Assembly (NCBI GenBank): GCA_015863185.1
Contig: JACBXP010000008.1
Location: 46,940-110,939 of the forward strand
DNA length: 64,000 nt
DNA from: Aerococcaceae bacterium DSM 111020
Lineage (GTDB): Bacteria; Bacillota; Bacilli; Lactobacillales; Aerococcaceae
Direction of reading: 5' to 3'
Positions 49,848-59,577 of the stretch are shown piece after piece (positions within the stretch are counted from its first letter, which is position 1; every line of letters begins with the position of its first letter). The notes under the pieces were generated by a model that made no database searches, was not told the origin of the DNA, and saw nothing but the letters and a program-made list of their open reading frames with translations. The position numbers and the translations under genes were made by a program.

Positions 49848-49885
49848 AGAAAAGAGAGATAAACATAAATTGATGCTTATCTCTC
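49848..49885 (-). terminator. Intrinsic terminator after fruA
   Basis: GAGAGATAA (49854-49862) pairs with TTATCTCTC (49877-49885), followed on the minus strand by TTTTCTTAT. Confidence 0.8.
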
Positions 49886-49963
49886 CGTTCAAACGATCTA
49901 TACACTCTCATGAAAGCCTATTAATAGTGTCATTTATTTATCTATAATTGGACAGCTTTCATA

Positions 49964-51937
49964 TTATAAAGCTTCTTCTGCTTGCTTCATTTTTTTAGGA
50001 TTTAATAACCACAATAGTAAGACTGCTCCCACAAGTCCACCAATCAACCATGACAGAATATACATTAACGGATTGGTAACTCCATTAGCTAATACAGCAA
50101 AGATTCCTCCATGTGGAACATAACTTACACAACCAAAATACATGCTTAATGCTCCGGCAACACCTGCACCAATAGCCATCGACGGAATCATTTTGAGTGG
50201 ATTAATCGCCGCAAAAGGAATCGCACCTTCTGTAATAAATGCTGCTCCTAAAACATAATTGACCAGGGCACTACTATGTTGCGCTGCAGGATAAAGATTT
50301 CTATTTAAAGTTGCAGAAAGTGCAATGGCTAGCGGTGGCACCATACCTCCGACCATTACTGATGCCATGACATCCGATCCTGCACCAGAGGCTTGTGTTA
50401 CTAAAGCCGTACCTGTAACATAAGCCGCTTTATTGATGGGTCCCCCCATATCAATAGACATCATCGCACCAACTACGAACCCTAATAAAATAGACGCTTC
50501 TCGAGGAATACTGTTAATAAGGTTAATCAGACCATTCATCACAGCTCCCATCGGCCCATTAATGATGAATAACATAATGAACCCCATCAGAGCAATCCCT
50601 AATACTGGGAATAAAAAGATGGTTTTCATTCCTTCTAAAGACTTTGGCATCCAGCTAAATGCTTTTCTTAATAACCAAACAATACCACCTGCTAAAAATC
50701 CAGCCACTAAAGCTCCTAAGAAACCTGATGAAGAAGCACCTTCGAAGACACCCGCTTCTGTATTAAATGCCGATAATATCGAAGGGTTAGCAAACAAACC
50801 ACCAGCAACCCCTAATACTAGCCCCATCCGATCAGCTAATGATTGCCCAATATAGCCGGCAAGCATCGGTAACATCATTGCGAATGAGATATTCCCCATT
50901 GTATTTAAAGCTTGAGCTATAGGATTATATTCTGCATGCGTTGGATCTGAAGAATTAATGCCCCAGAAAAATGAAACCGCAATCAAAATACCACCAGCAA
51001 CAACAAAAGGCAACATATGCGAAACACCATTCATCAAATGTTTATATATTTGACGACCAAGCGATTCATTATCGCTAGATTCAGTTTCTTCAAGCGAATG
51101 CCCTTCTCTTGATGCATGATAAATCGGTGCATTCCCTTCTTTTGCACGTGTTACCAGCTCTTCTGCTTTATTAATTCCATCTGCCACTTTAGTGATCATG
51201 ACTGGCTTACCATCAAAACGAGCCATTTCAACTTGTTTATCAGCTGCGACAATAATCGCGGTTGCTTTTTCGATGTCTTCTTTCGTTAGACGGTTTCCAA
51301 CACCTGATTGACCATTTGTTTCAACTTTGATGGGAACGCCTAACGCTTCTCCTGCTTGTTTTAATTTCTCTTCAGCCATATAAGTATGAGCGATACCAGT
51401 TGGACAAGCTGTGACTGCTAAAACATATTCATCACCCGAATTCGTAGAGACATTCGTTATAGCTTCTTCTTCTGGTTCATCTTTTTTATCAAACTCAGAA
51501 ATCGTATTAAAGACTTCTTCAGGTGTTTGTGCATTTAATAACCGTTCTTTTGCTTCTGGATTCATCAATACAGATGATAAAGAAGCTAGTGCTTGTAAAT
51601 GTTCTCCGCCACCACCTTCAGGTGCTGCAATCATAAATATCAATTTTGCTGGTTGATCATCAAATGATTGCCAATCAATCCCTTCTTTATTACGTCCAAA
51701 AACAATCGCTGGTTTTACAATAGAAGGATGTTGCGCATGCGGAATTGCAATTTCATCCCCTATACCTGTTGTCGATTGATTTTCTCTTGCTTGAAGACGT
51801 TCAACATAACCTTCAACATCGCTCACCCCGCCCACTTGATTGAAGCGAGATGCTAAATAGTGAAGTGTTTCATCTTTTAACATTGATGGCATTTCTAAGT
51901 CCATTGCTTCAATATCAAATAATTCTGCTAATTTCAT
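49964..51937 (-). CDS. fruA: PTS fructose transporter subunit EIIABC
   Basis: Imports fructose and phosphorylates it to fructose-1-phosphate. The 657 residues are three fused domains: EIIA (1-150, phospho-histidine His67 in IAIPHAQHP), EIIB (about 170-270, phospho-cysteine in AVTACPTGIAHTYMAEEKL) and EIIC (about 300-650, several membrane spans with GAMMSIDMGGPINKAAY and FITEGAIPFAA). It starts two bases after fruK and ends the fruR-fruK-fruA operon. Confidence 0.96.
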   Translation of the reverse strand: MKLAELFDIEAMDLEMPSMLKDETLHYLASRFNQVGGVSDVEGYVERLQARENQSTTGIGDEIAIPHAQHPSIVKPAIVFGRNKEGIDWQSFDDQPAKLIFMIAAPEGGGGEHLQALASLSSVLMNPEAKERLLNAQTPEEVFNTISEFDKKDEPEEEAITNVSTNSGDEYVLAVTACPTGIAHTYMAEEKLKQAGEALGVPIKVETNGQSGVGNRLTKEDIEKATAIIVAADKQVEMARFDGKPVMITKVADGINKAEELVTRAKEGNAPIYHASREGHSLEETESSDNESLGRQIYKHLMNGVSHMLPFVVAGGILIAVSFFWGINSSDPTHAEYNPIAQALNTMGNISFAMMLPMLAGYIGQSLADRMGLVLGVAGGLFANPSILSAFNTEAGVFEGASSSGFLGALVAGFLAGGIVWLLRKAFSWMPKSLEGMKTIFLFPVLGIALMGFIMLFIINGPMGAVMNGLINLINSIPREASILLGFVVGAMMSIDMGGPINKAAYVTGTALVTQASGAGSDVMASVMVGGMVPPLAIALSATLNRNLYPAAQHSSALVNYVLGAAFITEGAIPFAAINPLKMIPSMAIGAGVAGALSMYFGCVSYVPHGGIFAVLANGVTNPLMYILSWLIGGLVGAVLLLWLLNPKKMKQAEEAL

Positions 51938-51939
51938 TG

Positions 51940-52872
51940 TTATTCCTCCTCATTCTCTAGTGATTGAATCGATATTTGTTCTTTTAATTCTTCAATTTTC
52001 TCTTTGGTTCCAATACCAACTGAAAATGCTGTCGCACTACCTGAAGCAGCACCTTGTAATAAGCTTTGTTCAAAATCTTTCGTATCATTATAAGCTGCCA
52101 TAAAACCTGCAACCATTGAATCTCCCGCTCCTACAGAATTAATCAATGTTCCTTTTGGTACAGTTGAAGTATATATTTGGCCTTCCTCGGTCATTAATAG
52201 CGCACCTTCTCCACCTCTAGAGACAATAACATTACGTGCACCTAAGTCTTGTAATTTTTTAATATAATAAATAATTTCAGTTTCATCCGTTATTTCAACG
52301 CCAAATATTTCACCTAATTCATGATGATTAGGTTTGATTAAGAAAGGTCGAAAAGGTAAACAAGCTGTCAACAATTCTTTGTTTGTATCAAGTACAAATT
52401 TCGCTTTCTTTTCCTGTGCTAACTGTCCTATTGCTTGATAATGTCTTTGATCAAGACCGGGAGCAGCATTACCTGCTAAGAACAAAGTATCTTTTGCAGA
52501 TAATTTTTCCGAAAGATAATCAATTAATTGATTAAATTGATTATCCGAAATGATTGGTCCTTTCGCATTAATTTCGGTTTCTTGTTGAGCTTTGAGTTTG
52601 ACGTTAATCCGAGTAGTACCTTCTACTTCGATAAATGCTGGTTGTATTCCTTCTTCTGTTAGAGAATTCTTAATGAATTCACCACTAAAGCCTCCCAGAA
52701 AACCTGTTGCTATCGTATCCTGACCCAATCGTTTCAATAGTACAGCCATATTAATTCCCTTACCGCCTGCTACATATTCTTCTTCAAAGGAACGATTTAA
52801 CTCCCCTAAATTCATATCAGGTACGCGAATCACTAAGTCAACCGCCGGATTAAATGTTATTGTATAATTCAT
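51940..52872 (-). CDS. fruK: 1-phosphofructokinase
   Basis: Converts fructose-1-phosphate from the PTS to fructose-1,6-bisphosphate. The 310 residues are a PfkB-family kinase: TFNPAVDLVI, the substrate loop EEYVAGGKGINMAVLLKRLG, FLGGFSGEFI, and the anion-hole/catalytic NSVGAGDSMVAGFMAAY. A tagatose-6-phosphate kinase is a family alternative, but the fruA neighbour makes fructose the likely substrate. It overlaps fruR by four bases (ATGA). Confidence 0.95.
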   Translation of the reverse strand: MNYTITFNPAVDLVIRVPDMNLGELNRSFEEEYVAGGKGINMAVLLKRLGQDTIATGFLGGFSGEFIKNSLTEEGIQPAFIEVEGTTRINVKLKAQQETEINAKGPIISDNQFNQLIDYLSEKLSAKDTLFLAGNAAPGLDQRHYQAIGQLAQEKKAKFVLDTNKELLTACLPFRPFLIKPNHHELGEIFGVEITDETEIIYYIKKLQDLGARNVIVSRGGEGALLMTEEGQIYTSTVPKGTLINSVGAGDSMVAGFMAAYNDTKDFEQSLLQGAASGSATAFSVGIGTKEKIEELKEQISIQSLENEEE

Positions 52873-53624
52873 GTTGAAGCCTCCTTTATATTTACTTTGT
52901 CCTGATATTGTTTTCTTATTTCAGGTGATAGTGAATCTGTTATAATCGTCACTCGATCGATCTCTTCAACTTTAACAAAACTTTTTTTATTAAATTTTGA
53001 TTCATCGGCGAGTATGTATGGTTGACGACTTTGATGAATGGCCGTTTGTTTAATCACTGCTTCTTGAATATCTGGGGTGGTCAAACCCCCGTTCAAACTA
53101 ATTCCATTAATACCCACAAATGCTTTATCAAAATGATATTGTGATAATTGTTGCAGTGCTTGTGTGCCAATAACCGCTTGTGTACCAGATTTTAGAATGC
53201 CACCTAATATCACCAATTCAAAATCCAATGCTCCCAATTCATGCGCTTGCTGAATTCCATTCGTTATAATCTTCAACCCTTTCTTCTTTTTTAAATAGGG
53301 CACCATTGCAAGCGTTGTGGTCCCAGCATCAATATAAATCGCTTCAAAATCATTAATTAAATCAGTAGCATACGAAGCAATCTGTTGTTTTGCTTGCGTG
53401 TGTTTGATGATTTTATCTTGAAATTTAGGTTCTGAAGCAGTCTCAAAATAACTTTCTGCACCACCATGAACACGCACCAATAATTTTTTACTTTCTAATT
53501 GCGACAAATCCCTACGTATTGTAGATTCCGAAACCTCTAAGGATTCAACCAAGTCAGACACTAATACCGAACCCTTAACATCTAATTGTTCTAATATATA
53601 CCTCCATCGATCTGCGGTTAACAT
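52869..53624 (-). CDS. fruR: DeoR-family fructose operon regulator
   Basis: Repressor of 251 residues. The N-terminal DeoR helix-turn-helix (about 6-57) includes VSDLVESLEVSESTIRRDL and LVRVHGGA. The C-terminal DeoRC sugar-phosphate-sensing domain has YIDAGTTTLAMVPYL and ITNGIQQAHEL. It is first in the fru operon, so it likely represses its own operon and is released by fructose-1-phosphate, as for other FruR/LacR-type DeoR proteins (inference). The ribosome site is GAGGTGATAGA. Confidence 0.92.
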   Translation of the reverse strand: MLTADRWRYILEQLDVKGSVLVSDLVESLEVSESTIRRDLSQLESKKLLVRVHGGAESYFETASEPKFQDKIIKHTQAKQQIASYATDLINDFEAIYIDAGTTTLAMVPYLKKKKGLKIITNGIQQAHELGALDFELVILGGILKSGTQAVIGTQALQQLSQYHFDKAFVGINGISLNGGLTTPDIQEAVIKQTAIHQSRQPYILADESKFNKKSFVKVEEIDRVTIITDSLSPEIRKQYQDKVNIKEAST

Positions 53625-53641
53625 TCTATCACCTCAAAACC

Positions 53642-53670
53642 ATTATAATATGAAAACATTTACAAATCAA
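53642..53670 (-). promoter_or_regulatory. fru operon promoter with cre site
   Basis: Minus strand: TTGATT (53670-53665), 17 bases, TATAAT (53647-53642). The spacer holds TGTAAATGTTTTCA (53664-53651), which fits 13 of 14 positions of the CcpA cre consensus TGWAARCGYTWWCW. CcpA bound here would block RNA polymerase directly. Confidence 0.72.
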
Positions 53671-53774
53671 TCATTTTCTTCCAAAAACAATTAAATTCAT
53701 TCATCAATAAGCTGTTTTTATTCTTCAATAATTTCCTTTTATTTGTGTTTTTCACTTAAACCGTCACTATTTTA

Positions 53775-53819
53775 AAAAAATAAAAACACAAACAGTCAAA
53801 ATCATTCATTGACTGTTTG
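53775..53819 (-). terminator. Intrinsic terminator after the methyltransferase gene
   Basis: CAAACAGTCAA (53789-53799) pairs perfectly with TTGACTGTTTG (53809-53819), followed on the minus strand by TGTTTTTATTTTTTT. Confidence 0.9.
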
Positions 53820-53862
53820 CGTCTAGCTTTTTTTACATTTTCTTTTATAAATCTTTCAACAT

Positions 53863-54468
53863 CTACATTATGTCTATTGGGAAATAACGAAAAATATCAA
53901 TCCGTTCTCTGTCATCATCATCTTGGTGCAAATTAATGGAATCAATTTTATAAAAAGATAAGGTCTTCTCAAGATAATGTATATAATCATTTTGGGGGTA
54001 ATAGAGTATCACATCTAATTCTCTAGGATGCTGTTCTAAAGAAAGCATCAGATTCTCCATCACTTTCTTAAAAATAACAAAAGTAAACGGATTAAAAAAA
54101 TAAACAATATTTTGATCAGGTTTAAAATGATATAATTCTGCCGCTTGATGCTGAATACGAATCTGTGTTCCACAAGCATGCTTCGCATTAAAATTAATTA
54201 AATTATCATTTAATTGTTGATAGACAGGTTCATTATATTCTACACCTGTGGCGAAACAATTGGTCTGATGCACAAAGAAAAAAAGGGCCCGGCCTTTGCC
54301 ACATCCAACATCAACCAAATGGTCTGTATCATAGATAGGATACTCTTCTATTAATCGTTCCAACACTTCATAAGAAGTCGGTTCATTCCGGTAATAATGA
54401 AGCGAAAAATTAACACTTCCATGCCAATCATTCCATCCGGATGTATTGATATTAAAATACTTATCCAA
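53863..54468 (-). CDS. Class I SAM-dependent methyltransferase, substrate unknown
   Basis: Protein of 201 residues. The SAM-binding motif LVDVGCGKGRALFFF lies near residue 50-65, with acidic motif II VEYNEP and a later VYFFNPFTF that takes the place of motif IV. No further domain is seen. The start is a TTG at 54468, supported by AGAGG seven bases upstream; the nearby ATG runs into a stop. It is monocistronic, between the fru operon and the ABC exporter. Target (RNA, DNA, protein or small molecule) is not deducible. Confidence 0.82.
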   Translation of the reverse strand: MDKYFNINTSGWNDWHGSVNFSLHYYRNEPTSYEVLERLIEEYPIYDTDHLVDVGCGKGRALFFFVHQTNCFATGVEYNEPVYQQLNDNLINFNAKHACGTQIRIQHQAAELYHFKPDQNIVYFFNPFTFVIFKKVMENLMLSLEQHPRELDVILYYPQNDYIHYLEKTLSFYKIDSINLHQDDDDRERIDIFRYFPIDIM

Positions 54469-54820
54469 GTATCATCCTCTTCTCTTAGATAATCACTTCA
54501 TTGTACATTTAAGTTAAATCAGGATTTCATCATCGGGAAATTAAACATATAGTTAAAAAACCTTTAGAAACTGTTTAAATTTTATACATTGTACACTGTT
54601 CTTCTAAATATGTGCAAGCTATTTACATTATCATTATAATAACAAACCTTTCAACGCACCCAATCATCGTTCAGTAGTAAAAAATAAACAACAAATAAAA
54701 AGTTATTCTATTATAGATAGTTTAGAAATATTGTCTTCTTACCATCTATTAAGAATAGCTCTTTCATTCTCGTAAAGACACAAACTATATGTATTTTTTT
54801 TCTTTATATCTCATTCATCC
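54469..54820. other. AT-rich 352-base intergenic region
   Basis: Holds a probable minus-strand promoter for the methyltransferase, TTGCAC (54617-54612), 18 bases, TACAAT (54593-54588), leaving a leader of about 115 bases in which I see no riboswitch. An imperfect inverted repeat (about 54702-54755) may end the ABC exporter transcript. No ORF with a ribosome site was seen. Confidence 0.5.
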
Positions 54821-56620
54821 TTAAGCAAATTGAGCATTATATAAATTAGCATAGAATCCATCTGCTTCAAGTAGAGCATCATGCGAACCTTGCTCCACGA
54901 CATTCCCTTGATCCATAACGACAATTTTGTCAGCATCACGGATTGTCGACAGACGGTGCGCCACTACGAAACTCGTTCTATTTTCTAACAAGCGTGACAT
55001 CGCTCGTTGAATCATAACTTCTGTACGGGTATCGACACTCGAGGTTGCTTCATCAAGAATAAGTATTTTTGGGTCTTGTAAGAAAGCCCGTGCGATCGTA
55101 ATGAGTTGTCTTTGCCCTTGTGATAAATTGACGCCATCTTCTACAAGAATAGTGTCGTATCCATCCGGTAATGTGGTGACAAAGTCATGGACATGCGCTG
55201 CTTTGGAAGCTTCCAATATCTCTTCATCTGTTACATCCCACACACCGTATCGAATGTTATCCCAAATCGTCCCATGGAATAGCCATGTATCTTGTAAGAC
55301 CATTGACATTTTTTCACGTAATACTTCACGATCAATATTGCGAACATCAACGCCATTTACACGGACAGCGCCACCTTTAACATCATAAAATCGTTCAAGA
55401 AGATTAATGAGTGTTGTTTTACCAGCACCTGTCGGGCCAACAATGGCAATCATCTCCCCTTCTCTGACTTGTAAGTTAAAGTCTGTCATCAGCAAATCAT
55501 CTAATCCATCACCGTAGCCAAATTGAACATGATCGAATTCGACAATATAAGGACTATCAGACTTCGTTTCTAAGCCATCAGGATTTTCCATATTCGGTTC
55601 ATCTATCACTTCAAAAACACGTTCAGTAGCTGCAACAGTGATATTAATTGTATTGGCGATATTGGCAAGCATTCTAAATGGCGAAGCAAATTGATTCGTA
55701 TATTGTAGAAATGATTGAACAACACCAATCTCTATCTTCCCTTGAAGAACACCTATACCACCAAATGTCGCAACCACTAAATATATAATATCTTTAATTG
55801 CTCCCATTACAGGATTCATTAAACCAGTATAAAATTCAGCCTTATACGCCGCTTCATTGACGTCATCACTTCGTTGGTCAAAAATAGCTTGTGCCGTTTC
55901 TTCTTGATTATATACTCTTAAAATAGAGTGTCCTGAGTATGCCTCTTCGGTGAAATCATTTAGATGTCCGATATGTTGTTGGCGATAATTAAATTGCTCT
56001 TGTGATTTTGGTGCAATTAATCGAATCGCTATTAGACTTAAAGGAATCATTAAAATAACTACAAAAGCTAGTGGACCGCTCATCGTTAGCATCGTAATCA
56101 ATACAGTAATAAACTGAACGATACTGGTGGTAACTTGGGTCAATGTTTGTCCTAGTGAATTAGCTACTTGGTCCATATCATTAATCGCGCGAGACAAAAT
56201 ATCACCATTGGAATGACTGTCAAAGTAAGAAATAGGTAATTTACCCATCTTTGCATTCATATTCTTTCTTAAATCATAAACCGTGTGTTGCGAAATTCTG
56301 GCAGTGATAAATTGTTGAGCATAGCGAGTTAAAGCTGCAAACACATAAACTCCTGCTAAAATCATAACCGTAGATCGCACTTGAGCAAAGTCTATGGGAA
56401 ACCGCCCGGTTGATTGATCAAAGCCTTGACTCAAACCTTCATAAATGATTGTTGTAATACGCCCCATCACTCGTGGTAATTGAGCACTAAAAAAGGCCGA
56501 TATCGCTGCTAACACCAACACAAGTAGCATCCACCATGCTCGATTAGACATGTAGCGAATCAGTCTACCAATCGTACCCCAAAAGTTTTTAGCTTTTGCG
56601 TTCTTTTTTTGTTGTGCCAC
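54821..56620 (-). CDS. ABC exporter half-transporter, second subunit
   Basis: Membrane ATPase of 599 residues: a six-helix ABC transmembrane domain (about 25-330) and an ATPase domain with Walker A GPTGAGKTTLINLL, Q-loop VLQDTWLFHG, signature LSQGQRQLITIARAF, Walker B ILILDEATSSVD and H-loop VVAHRLSTI. All consensus ATPase residues look intact. It starts with GTG at 56620, sharing one base with the upstream gene's stop (TAGTG), with GGAGATGAGG upstream. It probably forms a heterodimer with the preceding half-transporter, like BmrCD, LmrCD or PatAB multidrug exporters. Confidence 0.93.
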   Translation of the reverse strand: MAQQKKNAKAKNFWGTIGRLIRYMSNRAWWMLLVLVLAAISAFFSAQLPRVMGRITTIIYEGLSQGFDQSTGRFPIDFAQVRSTVMILAGVYVFAALTRYAQQFITARISQHTVYDLRKNMNAKMGKLPISYFDSHSNGDILSRAINDMDQVANSLGQTLTQVTTSIVQFITVLITMLTMSGPLAFVVILMIPLSLIAIRLIAPKSQEQFNYRQQHIGHLNDFTEEAYSGHSILRVYNQEETAQAIFDQRSDDVNEAAYKAEFYTGLMNPVMGAIKDIIYLVVATFGGIGVLQGKIEIGVVQSFLQYTNQFASPFRMLANIANTINITVAATERVFEVIDEPNMENPDGLETKSDSPYIVEFDHVQFGYGDGLDDLLMTDFNLQVREGEMIAIVGPTGAGKTTLINLLERFYDVKGGAVRVNGVDVRNIDREVLREKMSMVLQDTWLFHGTIWDNIRYGVWDVTDEEILEASKAAHVHDFVTTLPDGYDTILVEDGVNLSQGQRQLITIARAFLQDPKILILDEATSSVDTRTEVMIQRAMSRLLENRTSFVVAHRLSTIRDADKIVVMDQGNVVEQGSHDALLEADGFYANLYNAQFA

Positions 56621-58335
56621 TATGCCTCATCTCCTTTCACTTGTGAATGATAAATATCTTGATACACATCGCAAGTTTCTAGTAACTCATCATGCGTACC
56701 TGTGCCAACTATCTGACCATTGTCAAGAACCAAAATTTTATCTGCATTAATGACTGTATTTACTCGTTGAGCAATAATTAAAGTAATCGCATCCGCTGTC
56801 TCAGGCTTAAGATCAGCACGTAAATTTGCATCTGTTTTAAAGTCCAATGCTGAAAAAGAGTCATCAAAGATGTAGATATCAGGTTGATTAATAATTGCTC
56901 GTGCAATACTTAATCGCTGTTTTTGCCCACCAGAAAAATTATTTCCGCCTTGTTCTACACGTGAATCCAAACCGTCTGGTAATTGTTTTACAAAATCTCC
57001 TTGTGCCACGTCTAAAGCATGCCACATTTCTTCATCTGTCGCATCCGCTTTACCATAAGCAAGATTTGAGCGAATAGTTCCTGAGAATAAGATTGCTTTT
57101 TGAGCAGCAAATCCTATTCTTTCCCGTAAATCATGTTGAGTTACATCTTTTACATTAACACCATTAATTTCAACAGATCCTGTCGAGGCTTCGTAAAGGC
57201 GTGGAATCAAATTCGCAATCGTGGTTTTTCCAGATCCCGTCCCTCCGATAATGGCAATCGTATCGCCTGCTTTTACAGAAAAGCTTATCCCCTCAACTGC
57301 CGGACGTTCAGCACCTGGGAAACCAAAAGATACATCTTTAAGTTCCAGGGTTACTTCTGATGTCGGTATGGCTTTAGGCACTTCAGGATCTTGAATAGCT
57401 ACATTAACATCTAAGACTTCAAAAACGCGCTCTGCTGCCACCTCGGCCCGAGGCAGAAAGAACAGAATCATTGCTATTTGAAGTATATTCATTAAAATTT
57501 GAAACACATATTGAACAAAAGCAATTAAATTTCCGATATCCATAAGATTTAAACTAATCAGTTCAGCACCATAGAGAAAAACCAACACATTCGTAATCGC
57601 TACAGAAATCAAGAACGATGGCAACATAAAGGCAAGAATTGTATTTGCACGTATCGAAGTATCTCTAAAATCACGATTCGCTTCATCAAAACGTTCAGCC
57701 TCATATGTTGTTGTATTGAAAGCTCGAATAACTCGTACACCGGTCAACCCTTCACGGAAGATATTATTTAAATTGTCGGTCTTCCCTTGCAAAGAACGAA
57801 AGATTGGATTTACCAATTTAACAATAATACTAATTACAATAGCTACTAAAGGCATTCCTACCGCAAAAACCCAAGCCAATTGAGGCTCTCGTTGATATGC
57901 CAAGAAAAACGAAACAATGATAACAATCGGAGACATAATAACCAATCGCAACATAAACATTACAACTAATTGAATGAACATTACATCGTTAGTTGTACGT
58001 GTTAATAAAGTCGATGTACTGAATTGCGTTAATTCTTCTTGAGAAAAGTGCAATACTTTATTAAAGAATTGTTTTCGAAGACGATTTCCTACCCCTTGAC
58101 TTTCTGAAGCAGTCAATCGCACGCTAAATATCGCAATGACAATGGTTAATACGGAGATAAGTAACATTATTCCTCCCAGTAATAAAATCCTATCCCTTGA
58201 ACCATTCATGGCGCTGATATTTAAAATCTCCGCTGCCATTGTTGGCATTAATAAGAAGCCAAACGCTTCTAAAAACACTAAAATGACAATAGTAACCAAT
58301 TTTTTATGGTCAAGCATTTTAAAAACACGACGCAT
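56620..58335 (-). CDS. ABC exporter half-transporter, first subunit
   Basis: Half-transporter of 571 residues: six membrane helices (about 15-300) then an ATPase domain with Walker A GGTGSGKTTIANLI, Q-loop AAQKAILFSG, signature FSGGQKQRLSIARAI and Walker B IYIFDDSFSALD. The residue after Walker B is Asp (DDS) where the catalytic Glu is usual, and the H-loop position reads IIAQRVNT with Gln for His. This is the degenerate-site pattern of heterodimeric exporters. Start at 58335 with AAAGGATGA upstream. A palindrome or terminator lies just upstream. Confidence 0.93.
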   Translation of the reverse strand: MRRVFKMLDHKKLVTIVILVFLEAFGFLLMPTMAAEILNISAMNGSRDRILLLGGIMLLISVLTIVIAIFSVRLTASESQGVGNRLRKQFFNKVLHFSQEELTQFSTSTLLTRTTNDVMFIQLVVMFMLRLVIMSPIVIIVSFFLAYQREPQLAWVFAVGMPLVAIVISIIVKLVNPIFRSLQGKTDNLNNIFREGLTGVRVIRAFNTTTYEAERFDEANRDFRDTSIRANTILAFMLPSFLISVAITNVLVFLYGAELISLNLMDIGNLIAFVQYVFQILMNILQIAMILFFLPRAEVAAERVFEVLDVNVAIQDPEVPKAIPTSEVTLELKDVSFGFPGAERPAVEGISFSVKAGDTIAIIGGTGSGKTTIANLIPRLYEASTGSVEINGVNVKDVTQHDLRERIGFAAQKAILFSGTIRSNLAYGKADATDEEMWHALDVAQGDFVKQLPDGLDSRVEQGGNNFSGGQKQRLSIARAIINQPDIYIFDDSFSALDFKTDANLRADLKPETADAITLIIAQRVNTVINADKILVLDNGQIVGTGTHDELLETCDVYQDIYHSQVKGDEA

Positions 58336-58370
58336 TTAATTCATCCTTTCTTTTTCATAATATAGAAGCA

Positions 58371-58406
58371 CAAAAAAAGTTCTATGTAACAGTGTTACAA
58401 GAACTG
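58371..58406 (-). terminator. Hairpin after degV, also a possible operator for the ABC exporter
   Basis: TGTAACAGTGTTACA (58385-58399) is a perfect palindrome with a three-base centre, extended by CT/AG and AGTT/AACT. On the minus strand TTTTTTT follows, as in a terminator. A TetR-type operator reading is equally possible. Confidence 0.65.
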
Positions 58407-58496
58407 AAATTTGTGGCAGAAAATGCCATTAATTTATAATTTGTTCATTCAGCTACTATAAAATTATAGCCCTGAAAGTTATTAAAGTCAAAATTT

Positions 58497-59384
58497 TCAT
58501 TCAATTTCTAAAATTTCCTCTGGAATCATTGGCATTAAACAAATACCTTTACTTTTAGCCGCTGTATGAGAAACGATGACGGGGCCCATTTCAGAAACAT
58601 AAATATCTTCTTTATATTCTGGAAACTTTTCTTTTGCCTCTTTAATAAATTGTTCGATACTTGATTGATCATCAGCGTGAGCAAAGCCAAGGACAAAGCC
58701 CTCTGGGTATTTTTGAAATCCTTCTTGTATCAAATCCATCCAACGTTGCTTGACTCTCCTTTTGGTACGAATTTTTTCAAAAAGGACAATTTCTCCTAAT
58801 TCATTAAAATATAATAACGGAATCACTTTTAGCATACTACCGATCATTGCTAAACTGCGATTCAATCGACCACTCTTTACTAAATTCTCTGTTGTTTCGA
58901 CCATTAAATAAATCGAACCAGCATTAGCATTGTTTTGCAAGATATTGAATATCTCCACAGGTGCCACTTGCTTATCTATCATCATTAAACATTGTCGAGT
59001 TAGTATCTCTATGACAATAGCAGCCCCCTTAGAATCAATGACATAACTATCAATCTCTGAGGCATAATGTTCACTAAGCATTAGAGCGGTTTGATATGTT
59101 CCACTAATACCTGAGGATAAGTGAATGCAATAAACTGTTCGATATCCTTCGTCGATGAGTGATTGGTATAACTCAGAATAGACGCCAACAGAGGGTTGTG
59201 AGGTCGTTGGAATGGTATCGTAGCCGCGCATCTTCTCAATGAATTCTCTTACATGTAAATTATTGTCAATAATTTGTGATCCATCTTCAAAATTCACTTG
59301 TAAATCAACTTGATAAATATGAGGTAATTGTTTTAATTCTTCAGGCAAATATGCCGTACTATCTATAATGATTGCTTGTTTCAT
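58497..59384 (-). CDS. DegV family fatty-acid-binding protein
   Basis: Protein of 295 residues of the DegV/FakB fold. Features are MKQAIIIDSTAYLPEEL, TSQPSVGVYSELYQSL, IHLSSGISGTYQTA with the lipid-carboxylate-binding serine region, SGRLNRSLAMIGSMLKVIPLL and a C-terminal SEMGPVIVSHTA. FakB-type members hand exogenous fatty acids to the FakA kinase for phosphorylation; no fakA is in the window. The exact lipid is unknown. Confidence 0.92.
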   Translation of the reverse strand: MKQAIIIDSTAYLPEELKQLPHIYQVDLQVNFEDGSQIIDNNLHVREFIEKMRGYDTIPTTSQPSVGVYSELYQSLIDEGYRTVYCIHLSSGISGTYQTALMLSEHYASEIDSYVIDSKGAAIVIEILTRQCLMMIDKQVAPVEIFNILQNNANAGSIYLMVETTENLVKSGRLNRSLAMIGSMLKVIPLLYFNELGEIVLFEKIRTKRRVKQRWMDLIQEGFQKYPEGFVLGFAHADDQSSIEQFIKEAKEKFPEYKEDIYVSEMGPVIVSHTAAKSKGICLMPMIPEEILEIE

Positions 59385-59438
59385 GTTGTCATTCCTATCA
59401 TTTCAAAAAATAGCGACCACAAAATCAATCGCAATGTC

Positions 59439-59475
59439 TTGTTTTCACAATTCTTTAGATTATAATTAATTATAA
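59439..59475 (+). promoter_or_regulatory. TetR-gene promoter with overlapping AT palindrome
   Basis: TTGTTT (59439-59444), 16 bases, TATAAT (59461-59466). TTATAATTAATTATAA (59460-59475) is a perfect 16-base palindrome covering the -10, which could be an autorepression site or simply AT-rich chance. Confidence 0.4.
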
Positions 59476-59577
59476 ATAAAAGGGAATGATTCGCAAGGTT
59501 TCCCAGACATTATACACAAAAATACGCTTTATGAGACACTCCAGTATTTCTCGTATTGGTTAGAGAGGAACGACATT

